A stretch of DNA of 64,000 nucleotides from CATOSD01 sp965203135 (GTDB lineage: Bacteria > Chloroflexota > Dehalococcoidia > Lucifugimonadales > CATOSD01), in the NCBI GenBank assembly GCA_965203135.1, contig CBDBBO010000001.1, positions 620,001 to 684,000 on the forward strand. Direction: 5' to 3'. The notes under the pieces were generated by a model. The model made no database searches. It was not told the origin of the DNA and saw only the letters and a program-made list of their open reading frames with translations. Positions within the stretch are counted from its first letter, which is position 1. Each line of letters opens with the position of its first letter. This document shows positions 9,063 through 18,982 of this stretch, in pieces. A program made the position numbers and the translations under genes.

Positions 9063-9106
9063 CCTTCACCCCCATCCTAACCTTCCCCCATCGAGGGGGA
9101 AGGGAC
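9063..9106. repeat. Dispersed palindromic intergenic element (copy upstream of glnS)
   Basis: A C-rich half (cacccccatcctaacc), then a small hairpin formed by CTTCCCCC and GGGGGAAG. The same unit in inverted orientation follows the first DUF1800 gene at 48879-48922. A partial copy lies near 19012-19036 and diverged copies near 63361-63402 and 63554-63596. All are intergenic. Confidence 0.75.
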
Positions 9107-9130
9107 TTTTGGCAATCACTAGGTGAGCGA

Positions 9131-10819
9131 ATGAGTTTGGAAACACCCGAGGCGAGTTCGGACTTCGTCCGCAGGATCGTCGCGGAAGACAACGAGTCGG
9201 GCAAGTACGGCGGGCGCGTTCACACGCGGTTTCCTCCCGAGCCCAACGGATACCTGCACATCGGGCACGCAAAGTCGATCTGTCTGAACTTCGGCATCGC
9301 CGCGGAGAACGGCGGGATGTGCAATCTGCGGTTCGACGACACCAACCCGGCGACCGAGGATACCGAGTTCGTGAACTCGATGAAGGCCGACATACAGTGG
9401 CTGGGATTCGACTGGTCGGACAGGGAGCTGTACGCCTCCGACTATTTCGAGCAGCTCTACGGCATGGCCGTGCAGCTCATCAAGAAGGGCAAGGCCTACG
9501 TCGACTCGCTCAGCGCGGACGAGATCCGGGAGCACCGGGGCACGCTGACCGAGCCGGGACGCGACAGCCCCCACCGCGACCGCTCCCCGGAGGAGAGCCT
9601 GTACCTGTTCGAGCGGATGCGCGCCGGCGAGTTCGATGAGGGCACGCACGTGCTCCGCGCCAAGATCGATATGGCCTCGCCCAACATCAACCTGCGCGAC
9701 CCCGTGCTGTACCGCATCCGAAGCACGCCACCCCACCACAGGACGGGCGACGACTGGGCGGTGTACCCGATGTACGACTTCGCGCACGGCCTCTCCGACT
9801 CGCTGGAGGGTATCACCCACTCCATCTGCACGCTGGAGTTCGAGGACCACCGCCCGCTGTACGACTGGCTGCTGGAGGAGCTGGGGTTGTACCACCCGCA
9901 GCAGATAGAGTTCGCCCGGCTGCAGATAAGCCGCACCGTGCTGAGCAAGCGCAGGCTGCTGCGCGTGGTCGACAGCGGCCAGGTGTCCGGCTGGGACGAC
10001 CCGCGAATGCCCACCATATCCGGCATGAGGCGACGCGGCTACACGCCGGAGTCTATCCGCACGTTCTGCGAGCGCGTGGGCGTGGCCAAGACCAACTCGG
10101 TGATCGACGTGAGCCAGCTCGAGCACGCCCTGCGGGAGGATCTGAACGTGAGGGCGGAGCGAAGGATGGCCGTGCTGGACCCGCTGCGGGTGGTCATCGA
10201 GAACTACCCGGAGGGCCAGGTTGAGTACCTGGAGGCCCAGAACAACCCGGAGGACGCGAGCGCCGGCACGCGCATGGTGCCATTCTCGCGGGTGCTGTAC
10301 GTGGAGCGCGAGGACTTCATGGAGAACCCTCCGCGCCGGTTCTACCGGCTGGCTCCGGGCCGTGAGGTGCGGCTGCGCTACGCCTACTTCCTCAAGTGCC
10401 TGGAGGCGGTCAAGGACGAGGCCACCGGCGAGGTGGTGGAGTTGCGCTGCGAGTACGATCCCGAGACGAAGGGCGGCTCGGCCCCGGACGGGCGCAGGGT
10501 GCGCGCCACGCTGCACTGGGTGTCGGCGGAGCACTCGCTGCCCGCCGAGGTGCGGCTGTTCGACCACCTCTTCCTGGATGAGGAAGACCCGGGCTGGGAC
10601 CCGGACGACGATCTGAACGTCAACCCGGACTCGCTCACGCGGCTCGAGTCGTGCCGCATCGAACCCAGCCTCGCGGAAGCGGAGCCGGGCGCGAAGTTCC
10701 AGTTCGAGCGGCAGGGCTACTTCTGCGTGGACACCGAGGATTCCGCGCCGGGCGCGCCGGTGTTCAACCGCACGGTAACGCTGCGGGACAGGTGGGCCAG
10801 GATTCGGGCGCGGGGTTAG
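9131..10819 (+). CDS. glnS: Glutaminyl-tRNA synthetase
   Basis: Charges tRNA-Gln directly with glutamine. Class I synthetase with PPEPNGYLHIGHAKS (HIGH at 43-46), the GlnRS-type LRFDDTNP segment, a YDFAHGLSD region and the KMSKS-equivalent TVLSKRRL. The C-terminal half is the GlnRS/GluRS2-type beta-barrel anticodon-binding domain. The 562-residue length fits the family. Start ATG 9131 has AGGTGAG just upstream. Having a true GlnRS implies that Gln-tRNA need not be made by GatCAB in this organism. It reads away from metF across a dispersed repeat and begins a plus-strand run of three genes. Confidence 0.96.
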   Translation: MSLETPEASSDFVRRIVAEDNESGKYGGRVHTRFPPEPNGYLHIGHAKSICLNFGIAAENGGMCNLRFDDTNPATEDTEFVNSMKADIQWLGFDWSDRELYASDYFEQLYGMAVQLIKKGKAYVDSLSADEIREHRGTLTEPGRDSPHRDRSPEESLYLFERMRAGEFDEGTHVLRAKIDMASPNINLRDPVLYRIRSTPPHHRTGDDWAVYPMYDFAHGLSDSLEGITHSICTLEFEDHRPLYDWLLEELGLYHPQQIEFARLQISRTVLSKRRLLRVVDSGQVSGWDDPRMPTISGMRRRGYTPESIRTFCERVGVAKTNSVIDVSQLEHALREDLNVRAERRMAVLDPLRVVIENYPEGQVEYLEAQNNPEDASAGTRMVPFSRVLYVEREDFMENPPRRFYRLAPGREVRLRYAYFLKCLEAVKDEATGEVVELRCEYDPETKGGSAPDGRRVRATLHWVSAEHSLPAEVRLFDHLFLDEEDPGWDPDDDLNVNPDSLTRLESCRIEPSLAEAEPGAKFQFERQGYFCVDTEDSAPGAPVFNRTVTLRDRWARIRARG

Positions 10820-10867
10820 GGGCAAGGGGCAAGGGACAAGAAAGCAGGGGACTGAAGGAGGCACACG

Positions 10868-11941
10868 ATGGCCGGATTCAACATCGAGGGCAAGGTGCAG
10901 ACGGTGCTGGGCCTCGTCGACCCCGGCGAGTTGGGCGTGACGTTCACGCACGACCACCTGCTGGTGTCCACGGACCACATGGTGGACCGGCCCGCGGAGG
11001 CGAGCGCGCGCCACCTGTACAGCCAGCCCGTGACCCTGGAGTCGCTGGCGTACCGGAAGTACCACTTCGGGCGCGTGGCGGCGGTGTCCGGCCTGGAGGA
11101 CGTCGATCTGGCCATCGACGAGGCCAACCTGTTCAAGCAGTACGGCGGCGGCACTATCGTCGAGCCGTCCAGCATGGGCATAGGCCGCGACCCGGTGGGA
11201 CTGGCGCGCATATCCAGGGCCACCGGCGTCAAGATCGTCATGGGCGGCTCGTTCTACGTCGACGCCGCGCACCCGGCGGACATGTCCGAGCGCGACGAGT
11301 CGGAGCTCGTGGAGAAGATCGTCCAGGACATCGTGGAGGGCGTGGACGGCACCGGCATAAAGTCCGGCGTCATCGGCGAGGTGGGCTGCACCTGGCCGCT
11401 CACCGACAACGAGCGCAAGGTGCTGCGCGCGTCCGGCAGGGCGCAGCGCATAACGGGCGCGCCGCTGCTCATCCACCCGGGGCGCAACGAGCACGCGCCG
11501 CTGGAGATAATCGAGGTGCTGAGCGAGGTGGGCGCGGACCTGGGGCGCACCATCATCGGCCACCTGGACCGGACGGTGTTCGAGAAGTCCACGCTGCGCC
11601 GCATGGCCGAGAGCGGCATCTACATGGAGTGGGACCTGTTCGGCAAGGAGGAGTCGTACTACGGCGCGAACACCGGCATAGACATGCCGGGCGACGCCAA
11701 GCGCATGGACGACATAAGCTGGGTCGCGTCCGAGGGCTACGAGGACAAGATCGTGGTCGCGCACGACATCGACTCCAAGGACAGGCTTACGGTGTACGGC
11801 GGGCACGGTTACTTCTACATTCTCAGCCACATCGTGCCGCGCATGAGGCAGCGCGGCTTCACCGACGAGGCGATTCGCAAGATTCTGGTGGACAACCCCG
11901 CCAGGGTGATGGCGTTCGCCGCACCGTCGCCCCGCCAGTAG
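10868..11941 (+). CDS. Phosphotriesterase-family metal-dependent hydrolase
   Basis: An amidohydrolase-superfamily TIM barrel of 357 residues, of the phosphotriesterase-homology type. Metal-site elements visible: THDHL (HxH after strand 1), VIGEVGC (a Glu at the bridging position, as in PHP proteins, instead of the carbamylated Lys of true phosphotriesterase), IHPGRN, IIGHLD and VVAHDID (Asp after strand 8). Substrate unknown; lactonases and ester hydrolases occur in the family. A GGAGG sits 6 bp before the ATG. The S9 peptidase follows 28 bp downstream, so they are probably co-transcribed. Confidence 0.88.
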   Translation: MAGFNIEGKVQTVLGLVDPGELGVTFTHDHLLVSTDHMVDRPAEASARHLYSQPVTLESLAYRKYHFGRVAAVSGLEDVDLAIDEANLFKQYGGGTIVEPSSMGIGRDPVGLARISRATGVKIVMGGSFYVDAAHPADMSERDESELVEKIVQDIVEGVDGTGIKSGVIGEVGCTWPLTDNERKVLRASGRAQRITGAPLLIHPGRNEHAPLEIIEVLSEVGADLGRTIIGHLDRTVFEKSTLRRMAESGIYMEWDLFGKEESYYGANTGIDMPGDAKRMDDISWVASEGYEDKIVVAHDIDSKDRLTVYGGHGYFYILSHIVPRMRQRGFTDEAIRKILVDNPARVMAFAAPSPRQ

Positions 11942-11969
11942 CCAGGATAACGCAACCAGGAGGACAGCT

Positions 11970-13919
11970 ATGGGCAAGCCAATCGGGCCAGACTTCGTAT
12001 ACAAGCACGTGAGTGCGTCGGCCCCAAGAGTGTCTCGGGACGGCAGCCGGCTGGTGTTCGTGGAGACGCGCGTGGACAGGGAGGCGATGAAGTACCGCTC
12101 CCGTATCATGATGCGTGACCTGCCCGACGGCGATTCGAGGGCGTTCACCTCCGGCGACAGCGACGGCAGCCCGCAGTTCTCGCCGGACGGCAAGTCAGTC
12201 GCCTTCCTTAGGCCGGACGACGCCGGACTGCGCCAGCTCTGGCTGATTCCGGCGGATGGCGGCGAGGCGGGCAAGCTCACCTCCGAGCCGGGCGGCGTGA
12301 TCGAGTTCGCCTGGTCGCCCGATTCGCGGACGCTGGCGTTCATCTCGGACGTCGACCCGGACAGGCTGCCCGACGATCACGACCACACCCGGTACCCACA
12401 GGCGCGCGTGGTGACCAGGATTCGCTACCGCGCCGACTCCGTGGGCTGGCGCGGCAACGCCTTCCGCCACCTGTTCACGGTCGACGCGGCGGGCGGCGAG
12501 GCGCGGCAGCTCGTGGAAGGCGAGGGGGACGACTGCTCTCCGGCGTGGTCGCCCGACGGCAGCAGGATCGCGTTCGTGTCCAGCCGTCGCGAAGACCGCG
12601 ACATACACAGCTTCACCGAAGTGTACGTCGTCCCCGCGGGCGGCGGCGACGTGGAGTGCTGGTCCGAGGGCCTAGCGTTCGCTGGCGGCGTCGTATGGTC
12701 TCCCGACGGCCAGCGAATCGTCACCATAGGCTCGGATAACCACAAGCTGTCGGCGTCCAACGGCGGAATGCTGTACGTGCTCGAGGCGGGGGCCGCGCCG
12801 CGGCGCATCACCGACGGCACGCTGACGCTGAAGGCGGGCGGGCCGAACACGTCCTCGCCGGACCTGGTCTGGACCGACGACGACAGGATCGTGTTCCTGG
12901 GCGACTCGCACGGCGAGTCCTACGTCTGCGACGCGCCGGTATCCGGCGAAGGGCACCGCGTGCTGGCCGGAGGCGGCGGGCAGTACAACAGCGCGGGGTT
13001 CGACTCGCAGGCGACGCGAGCGGTGGTGTCGGGGAGCTCGCCGACGTCGCTGGACGAGTTGCGGCTGATCGACACGGGGGACGGCGCGCAGACGACGTTG
13101 ACGTCCTACGACGAGGTGTACTTCGCCGGGCATCCGCCGGCGGGCGTGGAGCGGCTGTCCATCGAGCGCGCGGGATACGAGGTGCACGGCTGGCTGTGGT
13201 TCCCCCCGGACTTCGACCCTTCCGGACACTACCCGCTGGTGGTGGACATCCACGGCGGGCCGCACGGGGCCTTCTACCACGCCTTCGACCTGCGCCAGCA
13301 GACGCTGGCGACGGCGGGCTACATCGTGCTTACGGTCAACCCCAGGGGCTCGTCCACCTACGGCATGGACTTCATGGCGGCGGTGCAGGAGGACTGGGGC
13401 GGCGAGGACTACCTGGACATCATGGGGGTCGTGGACGAGGTGTCGGCACGCCCCTACGTCGACACGTCTCGCATGGGCGTGCAGGGCTACAGCTACGGCG
13501 GCTACATGACAAGCTGGGTCGTGGGGCACACCAACCGGTTCGCCGCGGCGATCGTGGGCGCGCCGGTCACGAATCACTCCAGCTTCTACGGGACGTCTGA
13601 CATCGGCGTGTGGTTCATGGAAGCTAACATGGGGGGCATGAGGAAGGACATCCTCGACACCTACTTCGAGCACTCCCCGCTCACCTACGCGCCCAATGTG
13701 GAGACGCCGGTGCTGCTGATGCACAGCGAGGACGACCTGCGCTGCCCGATGGAGCAGAGCGAGCAGTACTTCGTGGCGCTCAAGCGGCTGGGCAAAGAGG
13801 TGGAGTTCGTCAGGTTCCCGTCAGGGCCGCATGGCTTCTTCCGCACCGGCCACCCCAAGATGCGCGAGGAGTGGTTCGAGCGCACCCTGGAGTGGTACGA
13901 GCGCCACATGGCGGAGTAG
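11970..13919 (+). CDS. S9-family serine peptidase (acylaminoacyl-peptidase / prolyl-oligopeptidase type)
   Basis: A 649-residue peptidase with an N-terminal WD40-like/TolB-like beta-propeller, shown by repeated SPDG and SPDS blades in residues 60-250, and a C-terminal alpha/beta-hydrolase domain. Catalytic triad candidates are Ser508 in GYSYGGYMT, Asp589 in MHSEDDLRCP and His621 in SGPHGFF. The oxyanion region HGGPHGAFYHAF and the NPRGSSTYG motif are typical of S9C. No signal peptide is visible, so it is probably a cytoplasmic peptidase that trims short or N-acylated peptides. GGAGG lies 6 bp before the ATG. It converges on the FAD oxidoreductase with 7 bp between stops. Confidence 0.93.
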   Translation: MGKPIGPDFVYKHVSASAPRVSRDGSRLVFVETRVDREAMKYRSRIMMRDLPDGDSRAFTSGDSDGSPQFSPDGKSVAFLRPDDAGLRQLWLIPADGGEAGKLTSEPGGVIEFAWSPDSRTLAFISDVDPDRLPDDHDHTRYPQARVVTRIRYRADSVGWRGNAFRHLFTVDAAGGEARQLVEGEGDDCSPAWSPDGSRIAFVSSRREDRDIHSFTEVYVVPAGGGDVECWSEGLAFAGGVVWSPDGQRIVTIGSDNHKLSASNGGMLYVLEAGAAPRRITDGTLTLKAGGPNTSSPDLVWTDDDRIVFLGDSHGESYVCDAPVSGEGHRVLAGGGGQYNSAGFDSQATRAVVSGSSPTSLDELRLIDTGDGAQTTLTSYDEVYFAGHPPAGVERLSIERAGYEVHGWLWFPPDFDPSGHYPLVVDIHGGPHGAFYHAFDLRQQTLATAGYIVLTVNPRGSSTYGMDFMAAVQEDWGGEDYLDIMGVVDEVSARPYVDTSRMGVQGYSYGGYMTSWVVGHTNRFAAAIVGAPVTNHSSFYGTSDIGVWFMEANMGGMRKDILDTYFEHSPLTYAPNVETPVLLMHSEDDLRCPMEQSEQYFVALKRLGKEVEFVRFPSGPHGFFRTGHPKMREEWFERTLEWYERHMAE

Positions 13920-13926
13920 CCGGACG

Positions 13927-15039
13927 CTAGGCGAACCGCCCCGGCGCGAACGGCGACAGGTCGAGCGACGGCGCGCTTCCCGCGACCAGGTCGGCGATAG
14001 CGCGGCCCATCGCGGGCGCGAGCAGTATGCCCTTCTTGCCCGCGCCGGTCGCCAGGTAGGCGTTGTCCCAGCCGGGCGCGCCGCCAAGTATCGGCAGCCA
14101 GTCCGGCGTGACGGGTCGCAGGCAGGCGGTGTGGAGCACCAGCTCGGCGTCCGCGAGGCATGGCATCAGCCGCGCGGCCCCGGCGGACAGCGTCCGGCGC
14201 GCCCACTCGCTCGGCGCTACGTCCCATCCCCTGCTCTGCTCGGTCGCGCCCACCCACGCCTGGCCGCCCGCCCTGTCGTTCAGCGACACGCCCGCGCCGG
14301 CCCAGTCGTGGGCGAGCGGTCCGCCCGGCGGCCTCAGCCGCAGAATCTCGCCCTTGAGCGGCTCGACCGGAATGGGCACTCCCAGCCAACGCTCGGCGTC
14401 GCCGCTCCACGGGCCGGTGGCCACCACGACGGCGTCGCACGCAATCCGGCCGTCGTCCAGAACCACGCCCTGGACGAAGCCGCCGCTCGTCTCCAGCGCC
14501 GTGACGCCTGCGTGCCGCACCTTCGCGCCTAGCGACTCGGCGGCGCGGAGCAGCGCCTGCGTGAATAGCCCACTGTCGAGCGCCGCGTTGCCGAACAGCC
14601 GCAGGCCGCCCAGCGCGTCTCCGGACAGCCGCGGCTCCACGCGCAGCAGCTCGGAACCGTCCACCCACTCCGCCGAAAAACCCTCCGCGGTCTCGAACAG
14701 CGCCCGCGTGTCCTCCAACCGGGGGAACTCACTCTCGTCGACCGCGACGTCGACCGAGCCGATGCGCGCGGCGTGGAAGTCGACTCCGGAAGCCTGCTCC
14801 AGCCGCTCCCACAGCGCCAGGTGCATCTCGAAGGACGCCCACGCCATCGGCGCGAGCGGACCGGGTATCTGCGCGCCCTGCAAGGGGTTGAGGCCGCCCG
14901 CGGAGTAGCCCGACGCATACGACGCCACTCCCTGGCGCTCGACCACCGTCGCGCGTATGCCGGCTTCAGCGAGATAGAAGGCGGCGGCGCAGCCCGCCGC
15001 GCCTGCCCCGATTACAACGACATCCGAAGATTCTGCCAT
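13927..15039 (-). CDS. FAD-dependent amine/glycine oxidase-like oxidoreductase (DAO family)
   Basis: A 370-residue DAO-family flavoenzyme. It begins with the FAD dinucleotide-binding motif VVVIGAGAAGCAAAFYLAEAG, cited here as positions 8-28, then a VVERQG beta-strand end, a VVATGPWSG segment and a C-terminal LRPVTPDWLPILG with ATGAGKKGILLAPAMG. The pattern resembles glycine oxidase ThiO and other amine oxidases; the substrate cannot be read from sequence. GGAGG lies 6 bp before the ATG. It follows the MFS transporter gene on the same strand (25 bp gap), so a transporter-oxidase pair for an amine or amino acid is a reasonable inference. Confidence 0.87.
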   Translation of the reverse strand: MAESSDVVVIGAGAAGCAAAFYLAEAGIRATVVERQGVASYASGYSAGGLNPLQGAQIPGPLAPMAWASFEMHLALWERLEQASGVDFHAARIGSVDVAVDESEFPRLEDTRALFETAEGFSAEWVDGSELLRVEPRLSGDALGGLRLFGNAALDSGLFTQALLRAAESLGAKVRHAGVTALETSGGFVQGVVLDDGRIACDAVVVATGPWSGDAERWLGVPIPVEPLKGEILRLRPPGGPLAHDWAGAGVSLNDRAGGQAWVGATEQSRGWDVAPSEWARRTLSAGAARLMPCLADAELVLHTACLRPVTPDWLPILGGAPGWDNAYLATGAGKKGILLAPAMGRAIADLVAGSAPSLDLSPFAPGRFA

Positions 15040-15064
15040 GTCGAGCCTCCTGAACGGGTGTGCC

Positions 15065-16426
15065 CTATACAGCCGCGCTGCGCTCCCGGGCCGCTTCGCG
15101 CGGCGTGCGCGGCCGTCTCGCGAAGTACATCAGAACGGTCGCCAGAGTGTAGGCGAACGATCCAAACGCGAACAGCGCCGTCTGCTGTCCGCCGGTGAGC
15201 CGGTAGAGCACCGCGCTGAACGACGGGCCCGCTCCGAGCGACGCGGTCTGGAACAGCCCGACCAGCCCGATGATCGCGCCGTAGTGCGCCCTGCCATAGT
15301 ACTGCGCGAGCATCATGCTGCCGAGTATGCCCACACCGCCGGAGGCGGCGCCCCATACTATCACGACGAAGGTACCGTGGCTCCTCGCGCTGACGCCGAG
15401 CGCGTCCAGCCATCCCAGCTCGATTGCGAGCAGCAGCACGGTGGCCGCCAGCGCCAGCAGCAGCACGGCCATGGCCAGCACGCGCGGCGAGTACTTGTCC
15501 GAGAGAAATCCCCAAGTTGGGTTGGCGAACGCGCCAAGCAGCGAGGATATGCTGAGCGCGAGCGCCGCCTGCGGGCGGGGCACGCCGGCGTCCAGCAGGT
15601 AGGGCACTATCTGGTAGCCGAGCCCGCCGGACGTGAGAATGGAGAACGACTCCGCGACGACGATGGCCCAGAACGGGAAAGTGAGCGCCGCCTGTCCCAC
15701 CCGCCAGCTATACTCGCTGTCGCCCGCCGGGCGGCGCTGCGGGCCGGTCGCTAGGGCGGGCCGGGGATTCGCCGCGCGCTGCGTGGGCGCGCCGTCGGGG
15801 CGCATGCCGATGTCCTCGGGGCGGCGTCGCAGTATCAGCAGCAGCGGCAGCGTGAACAGCAGCGCGAACACGCCGAGGGCGCGGTATCCGACGCGCCAGG
15901 AGTAGCCCGCCCCGGCCAGCAGCGCGAAGAACTGGATGTTGGCGGCGCCCGCGACGGGACGGGCCATGCTGATGAGGCCGATGGCGAAGTTGCGCTGCCG
16001 CTGGAAGAAGTTGACCGCGAGGGTTCGGGGAACGACGGAAATGAGGATGGTGTTGCCGAGGCCGCGCGCGATGATGTAGCCGGCGGAGAACTGGACTACC
16101 CCGCCCGCGCCCGCCGCGGCGAACAGGCAGACGCCGGTGAGGAGAGACGCGGCGGGCATCATCCAGCGGGGACCGTAGCGGTCTGCGAGCCTGCCGACGA
16201 GCGGCGAGATGCCTCCGCCGATCCAGGTGCCGGCGGTCACGGCGTACGCGACGGTGCTGCGGTCCCAGCCCATGTCCTCGAAGATTAGGTCCTGAATACC
16301 GCCCAGCACCACCTGGGCGACGCCTGTGGCCCCTATGGTGGCAAAGGCGGCGGCCCCGAGCACCAGCCAGCCGTAGTAGAAGGGCGTACGGGGCCGCCAG
16401 TTGTAGAGCCTGAGTATCAGGGGCAT
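15065..16426 (-). CDS. Major facilitator superfamily transporter
   Basis: A 453-residue membrane protein with about 12 hydrophobic segments. FYYGWLVLGAAAFATIG opens helix 1. GRLADRYGPRWMM is the MFS loop 2-3 motif and GFLSDKYSPRVLAM its copy after helix 8. A soluble central loop (residues about 205-240) carries the RRRPEDIGMRPDG motif shared with the MFS protein at 43079-44494, a signature of the oxalate/formate- and monocarboxylate-like MFS groups. Start ATG 16426 is chosen because GGAGG lies just upstream and because it directly precedes the first membrane helix; longer upstream frames lack coding character. Confidence 0.9.
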   Translation of the reverse strand: MPLILRLYNWRPRTPFYYGWLVLGAAAFATIGATGVAQVVLGGIQDLIFEDMGWDRSTVAYAVTAGTWIGGGISPLVGRLADRYGPRWMMPAASLLTGVCLFAAAGAGGVVQFSAGYIIARGLGNTILISVVPRTLAVNFFQRQRNFAIGLISMARPVAGAANIQFFALLAGAGYSWRVGYRALGVFALLFTLPLLLILRRRPEDIGMRPDGAPTQRAANPRPALATGPQRRPAGDSEYSWRVGQAALTFPFWAIVVAESFSILTSGGLGYQIVPYLLDAGVPRPQAALALSISSLLGAFANPTWGFLSDKYSPRVLAMAVLLLALAATVLLLAIELGWLDALGVSARSHGTFVVIVWGAASGGVGILGSMMLAQYYGRAHYGAIIGLVGLFQTASLGAGPSFSAVLYRLTGGQQTALFAFGSFAYTLATVLMYFARRPRTPREAARERSAAV

Positions 16427-16636
16427 GGGCCTCCGGGATGTGGGCGGCCAGCGAACGCTGGCGGCGCAGGATCCCGGCCCGGAACCCCCATGGTGACAGG
16501 GATCGCCCCGGCGCAAGAACTCGCCGGAACCGGGCCGCGCACACGATGATAACATTTTTGGAGTTTCCGGTGGGTATGGTGAAGCGGAGCGCGGCGTGTT
16601 ATCGTGGCGCGAATGCATCCCTGAGGAGAAATACTG

Positions 16637-18982
16637 GTGCGCTGCGCCGTTTGCGGTGAAGATAACGCCGAGTCCAACCGGTTCTGCATTCACTGCGGAT
16701 CCGCAATGGGGGCTGAGCCTCTCTCGGAAGAGGCCGAACCGGACGACCCGGTGGAGGCGCTGCGCGCGGACGTTCGCCGGTTGAGCGCAGAGGTTGCGCA
16801 GCTTCGGGAGGTAATGGCCGCCAACGGGCTGGTGGCGCGGCCAATCCAGCCGCGCCCGGGGTCGGCGCAAGGTCGGAGTGCCGCGCCCAGGCCAACGCCT
16901 GACGCCCAGCGTCGCGCACAAGCGGCGCGACCAGGCGACGCCGCGACCGAGCCGGAGCCAACGCCTGAACCGGCGGCGCAGGTGCGCGGACTCGTTAGCG
17001 CCGTCGATTGGGAGCTGATTCTCGGCGGCAACTGGCTCGCCCGGGTCGGCGTGCTGGCGCTGATCATCGGCACGGCGTTCTTTCTGAAGCTGGCATTCGA
17101 CAACGATTGGATCGGGGAGACCGAGAGGGTCCTCCTGGGAATAGTGGGGGGCCTGGCCCTCGTCGGCGCGGGTGAATACTGGAGGCGGCGCTATCCCATC
17201 TACTCCCAGGCGCTCGTCGGCGGCGGGGTCGCCATCCTCTACCTGTCGGTGTTCGCCGCGTTCGCATTCTACGACCTGATAGCCACCTATCCCGCCATCG
17301 GCGTTCTGGCCTTCATCAGCGTGGCCGCGGCCGCCCTGGCGCTTCGCTACGAGTCGACCTCTCTCGCCATCCTGGGCATCGTGGGCGCGTACTCCGCACC
17401 GTTCCTGATAGGCGCGCTCGACGAGACGACCAGCCAGGGCGCGGGCGGCTCTGGCACGAGCTACGAAGTGGTAGCGTACACGCTGCTGGTCAACGTCGGC
17501 GTTGTCGCGCTGTCCACGTTCCGCAACTGGCGCTGGTTCACGCTGCTCGCGCTCGTCGCGTCACTGGCGTCGTTCATGGCGTGGTTCGATTACGCGGAAC
17601 CGCCCGTAGAGCTTGCGGTGTCCCAGGCGTTCCTCACCGGTATCTTCCTGACCTTCGTGGCGGCGACAACGCTGTACCACGTGATCTGGCGCAGGGTGCC
17701 CCAGGCCTTCGATCACTCGCTGATGGTGCTCAACGCCGGAGCCTACCTCGCGCTCAGCTACGGCACTCTGTGGGACGACTACCGCGAATGGATGGGGTTG
17801 CTCGCGTTCGGGCTGGCTGTGTTCTACGCGGTACTGGGCGCGTTCGTGATGCGAAGGGGCCGCGAGCAGTACTACCTGGCGCTGATGGCGCTGGGCATCG
17901 CGGCGGTCATGCTGGCGATAGTTGCGCCGGTGCAGTTGGGGGGACCCTGGTTCGGCGCGGCCTGGGCAGTACAAGGCGTGGTGCTCATCGGACTGTCGTT
18001 CAGGCTCGGACGTATTCACACGCGGCTGGCCAGCCTGTTGGCTCTCTCACTGGGGGCGCTGACGCTGCTGCTGTACGGCGTGCCGATGGCGTTGACCGAG
18101 GACCTTACTCCGTTCGCGAACGCCTACGCGCTCTCGTTCGCCATGGCTGCGGCGGCATTTTACGCGGTCGCCTACCTGCTCTGGCGCGGGCGCGAGGCGC
18201 TGCACGAGAAGGAGTGGGCGGAGTTTCCGGCCGTTTTGACGACGGGCAACGTGCTGCTGGCCGCGTTGTTCGGGACGGAGTTGGGCAGCCCGTGGCTGCC
18301 GATCGCGTGGAGCCTCCAGGCTCTGGCCATGCTGTGGGTATGGCGTCTCTGGGGACTGCGGGAGATGCGGTGGTCGGGCTACGCGCTGCTCGCTATCGTG
18401 GCGGCGCGGCTGGTCGGCTGGGACACGCCCATAGAGACGGACGGATTTACGCCGGTTCTGAATGGACGGATGCTGGCGTTCGCGTCCGGCATCGCCGCGT
18501 TGTACGCAGCGGTGGTCACGCTGCGTGGCCGAATGGACGAGGTATGGGAACGTGAGCGAGCGCTGCTTGTTCCCGCGCTGCTGACCGGCGCGAGCGGTCT
18601 CACTCTCTGGATACTGTGGGCGGAGGCGTTCGCGCTGGTGGACAGCGGGATTATCGATGTGTCCGGCGACGCGGAGTTCTACGCCAAGAGCCTGGCCGTC
18701 AGCCTGGTGCTGGCCGTGTACGCGAGCGCGGCGCTCGCCGTCGGCGTGCTGCGGCGTCTGCGCACGGTGCGGATAGCCAGCCTCGCCATGCTTGCCGTGC
18801 CTGTGGTGAAGCTGTTCCTGTTCGACTCGTTCGCGTTGGAGCAGGGCTACCGCGTGGCGGCGTTCCTGTGCCTGGGCGCGCTGCTGCTTGCGGGCGGGTT
18901 TCTCTACCAGCGCTACCAGGAGGCCATACGCGGCTTCCTGTTCGAGCAGGGCGAGGCCGAAACCGAGGAAGTTTCGCCCTGA
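16637..18982 (+). CDS. DUF2339 polytopic membrane protein with N-terminal zinc ribbon
   Basis: A 781-residue protein of unknown function. The N-terminus is a zinc ribbon (CAVCG, then CIHCG), followed by an acidic segment, a short coiled coil (EALRADVRRLSAEVAQL), a Pro/Ala-rich linker to about residue 115, and about 25 hydrophobic segments of DUF2339, including LGGNWLARVGVLALIIG. GTG 16637 is supported by GAGGAG 8 bp upstream. The paralogue at 19154 follows directly. About 95 bases near the 3' ends (from 18659 here and 22429 there) are identical, which suggests recent duplication or gene conversion. A cell-envelope role is a guess only. Confidence 0.85.
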   Translation: MRCAVCGEDNAESNRFCIHCGSAMGAEPLSEEAEPDDPVEALRADVRRLSAEVAQLREVMAANGLVARPIQPRPGSAQGRSAAPRPTPDAQRRAQAARPGDAATEPEPTPEPAAQVRGLVSAVDWELILGGNWLARVGVLALIIGTAFFLKLAFDNDWIGETERVLLGIVGGLALVGAGEYWRRRYPIYSQALVGGGVAILYLSVFAAFAFYDLIATYPAIGVLAFISVAAAALALRYESTSLAILGIVGAYSAPFLIGALDETTSQGAGGSGTSYEVVAYTLLVNVGVVALSTFRNWRWFTLLALVASLASFMAWFDYAEPPVELAVSQAFLTGIFLTFVAATTLYHVIWRRVPQAFDHSLMVLNAGAYLALSYGTLWDDYREWMGLLAFGLAVFYAVLGAFVMRRGREQYYLALMALGIAAVMLAIVAPVQLGGPWFGAAWAVQGVVLIGLSFRLGRIHTRLASLLALSLGALTLLLYGVPMALTEDLTPFANAYALSFAMAAAAFYAVAYLLWRGREALHEKEWAEFPAVLTTGNVLLAALFGTELGSPWLPIAWSLQALAMLWVWRLWGLREMRWSGYALLAIVAARLVGWDTPIETDGFTPVLNGRMLAFASGIAALYAAVVTLRGRMDEVWERERALLVPALLTGASGLTLWILWAEAFALVDSGIIDVSGDAEFYAKSLAVSLVLAVYASAALAVGVLRRLRTVRIASLAMLAVPVVKLFLFDSFALEQGYRVAAFLCLGALLLAGGFLYQRYQEAIRGFLFEQGEAETEEVSP

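Noticed and set aside
9119..12343. A very long minus-strand open frame antisense to glnS, the phosphotriesterase-like gene and the start of the S9 peptidase
   Set aside because: It lies opposite well-identified genes, is rich in Arg/Ala/His/Val as expected from mirrored GC-biased codons, and shows no domain.
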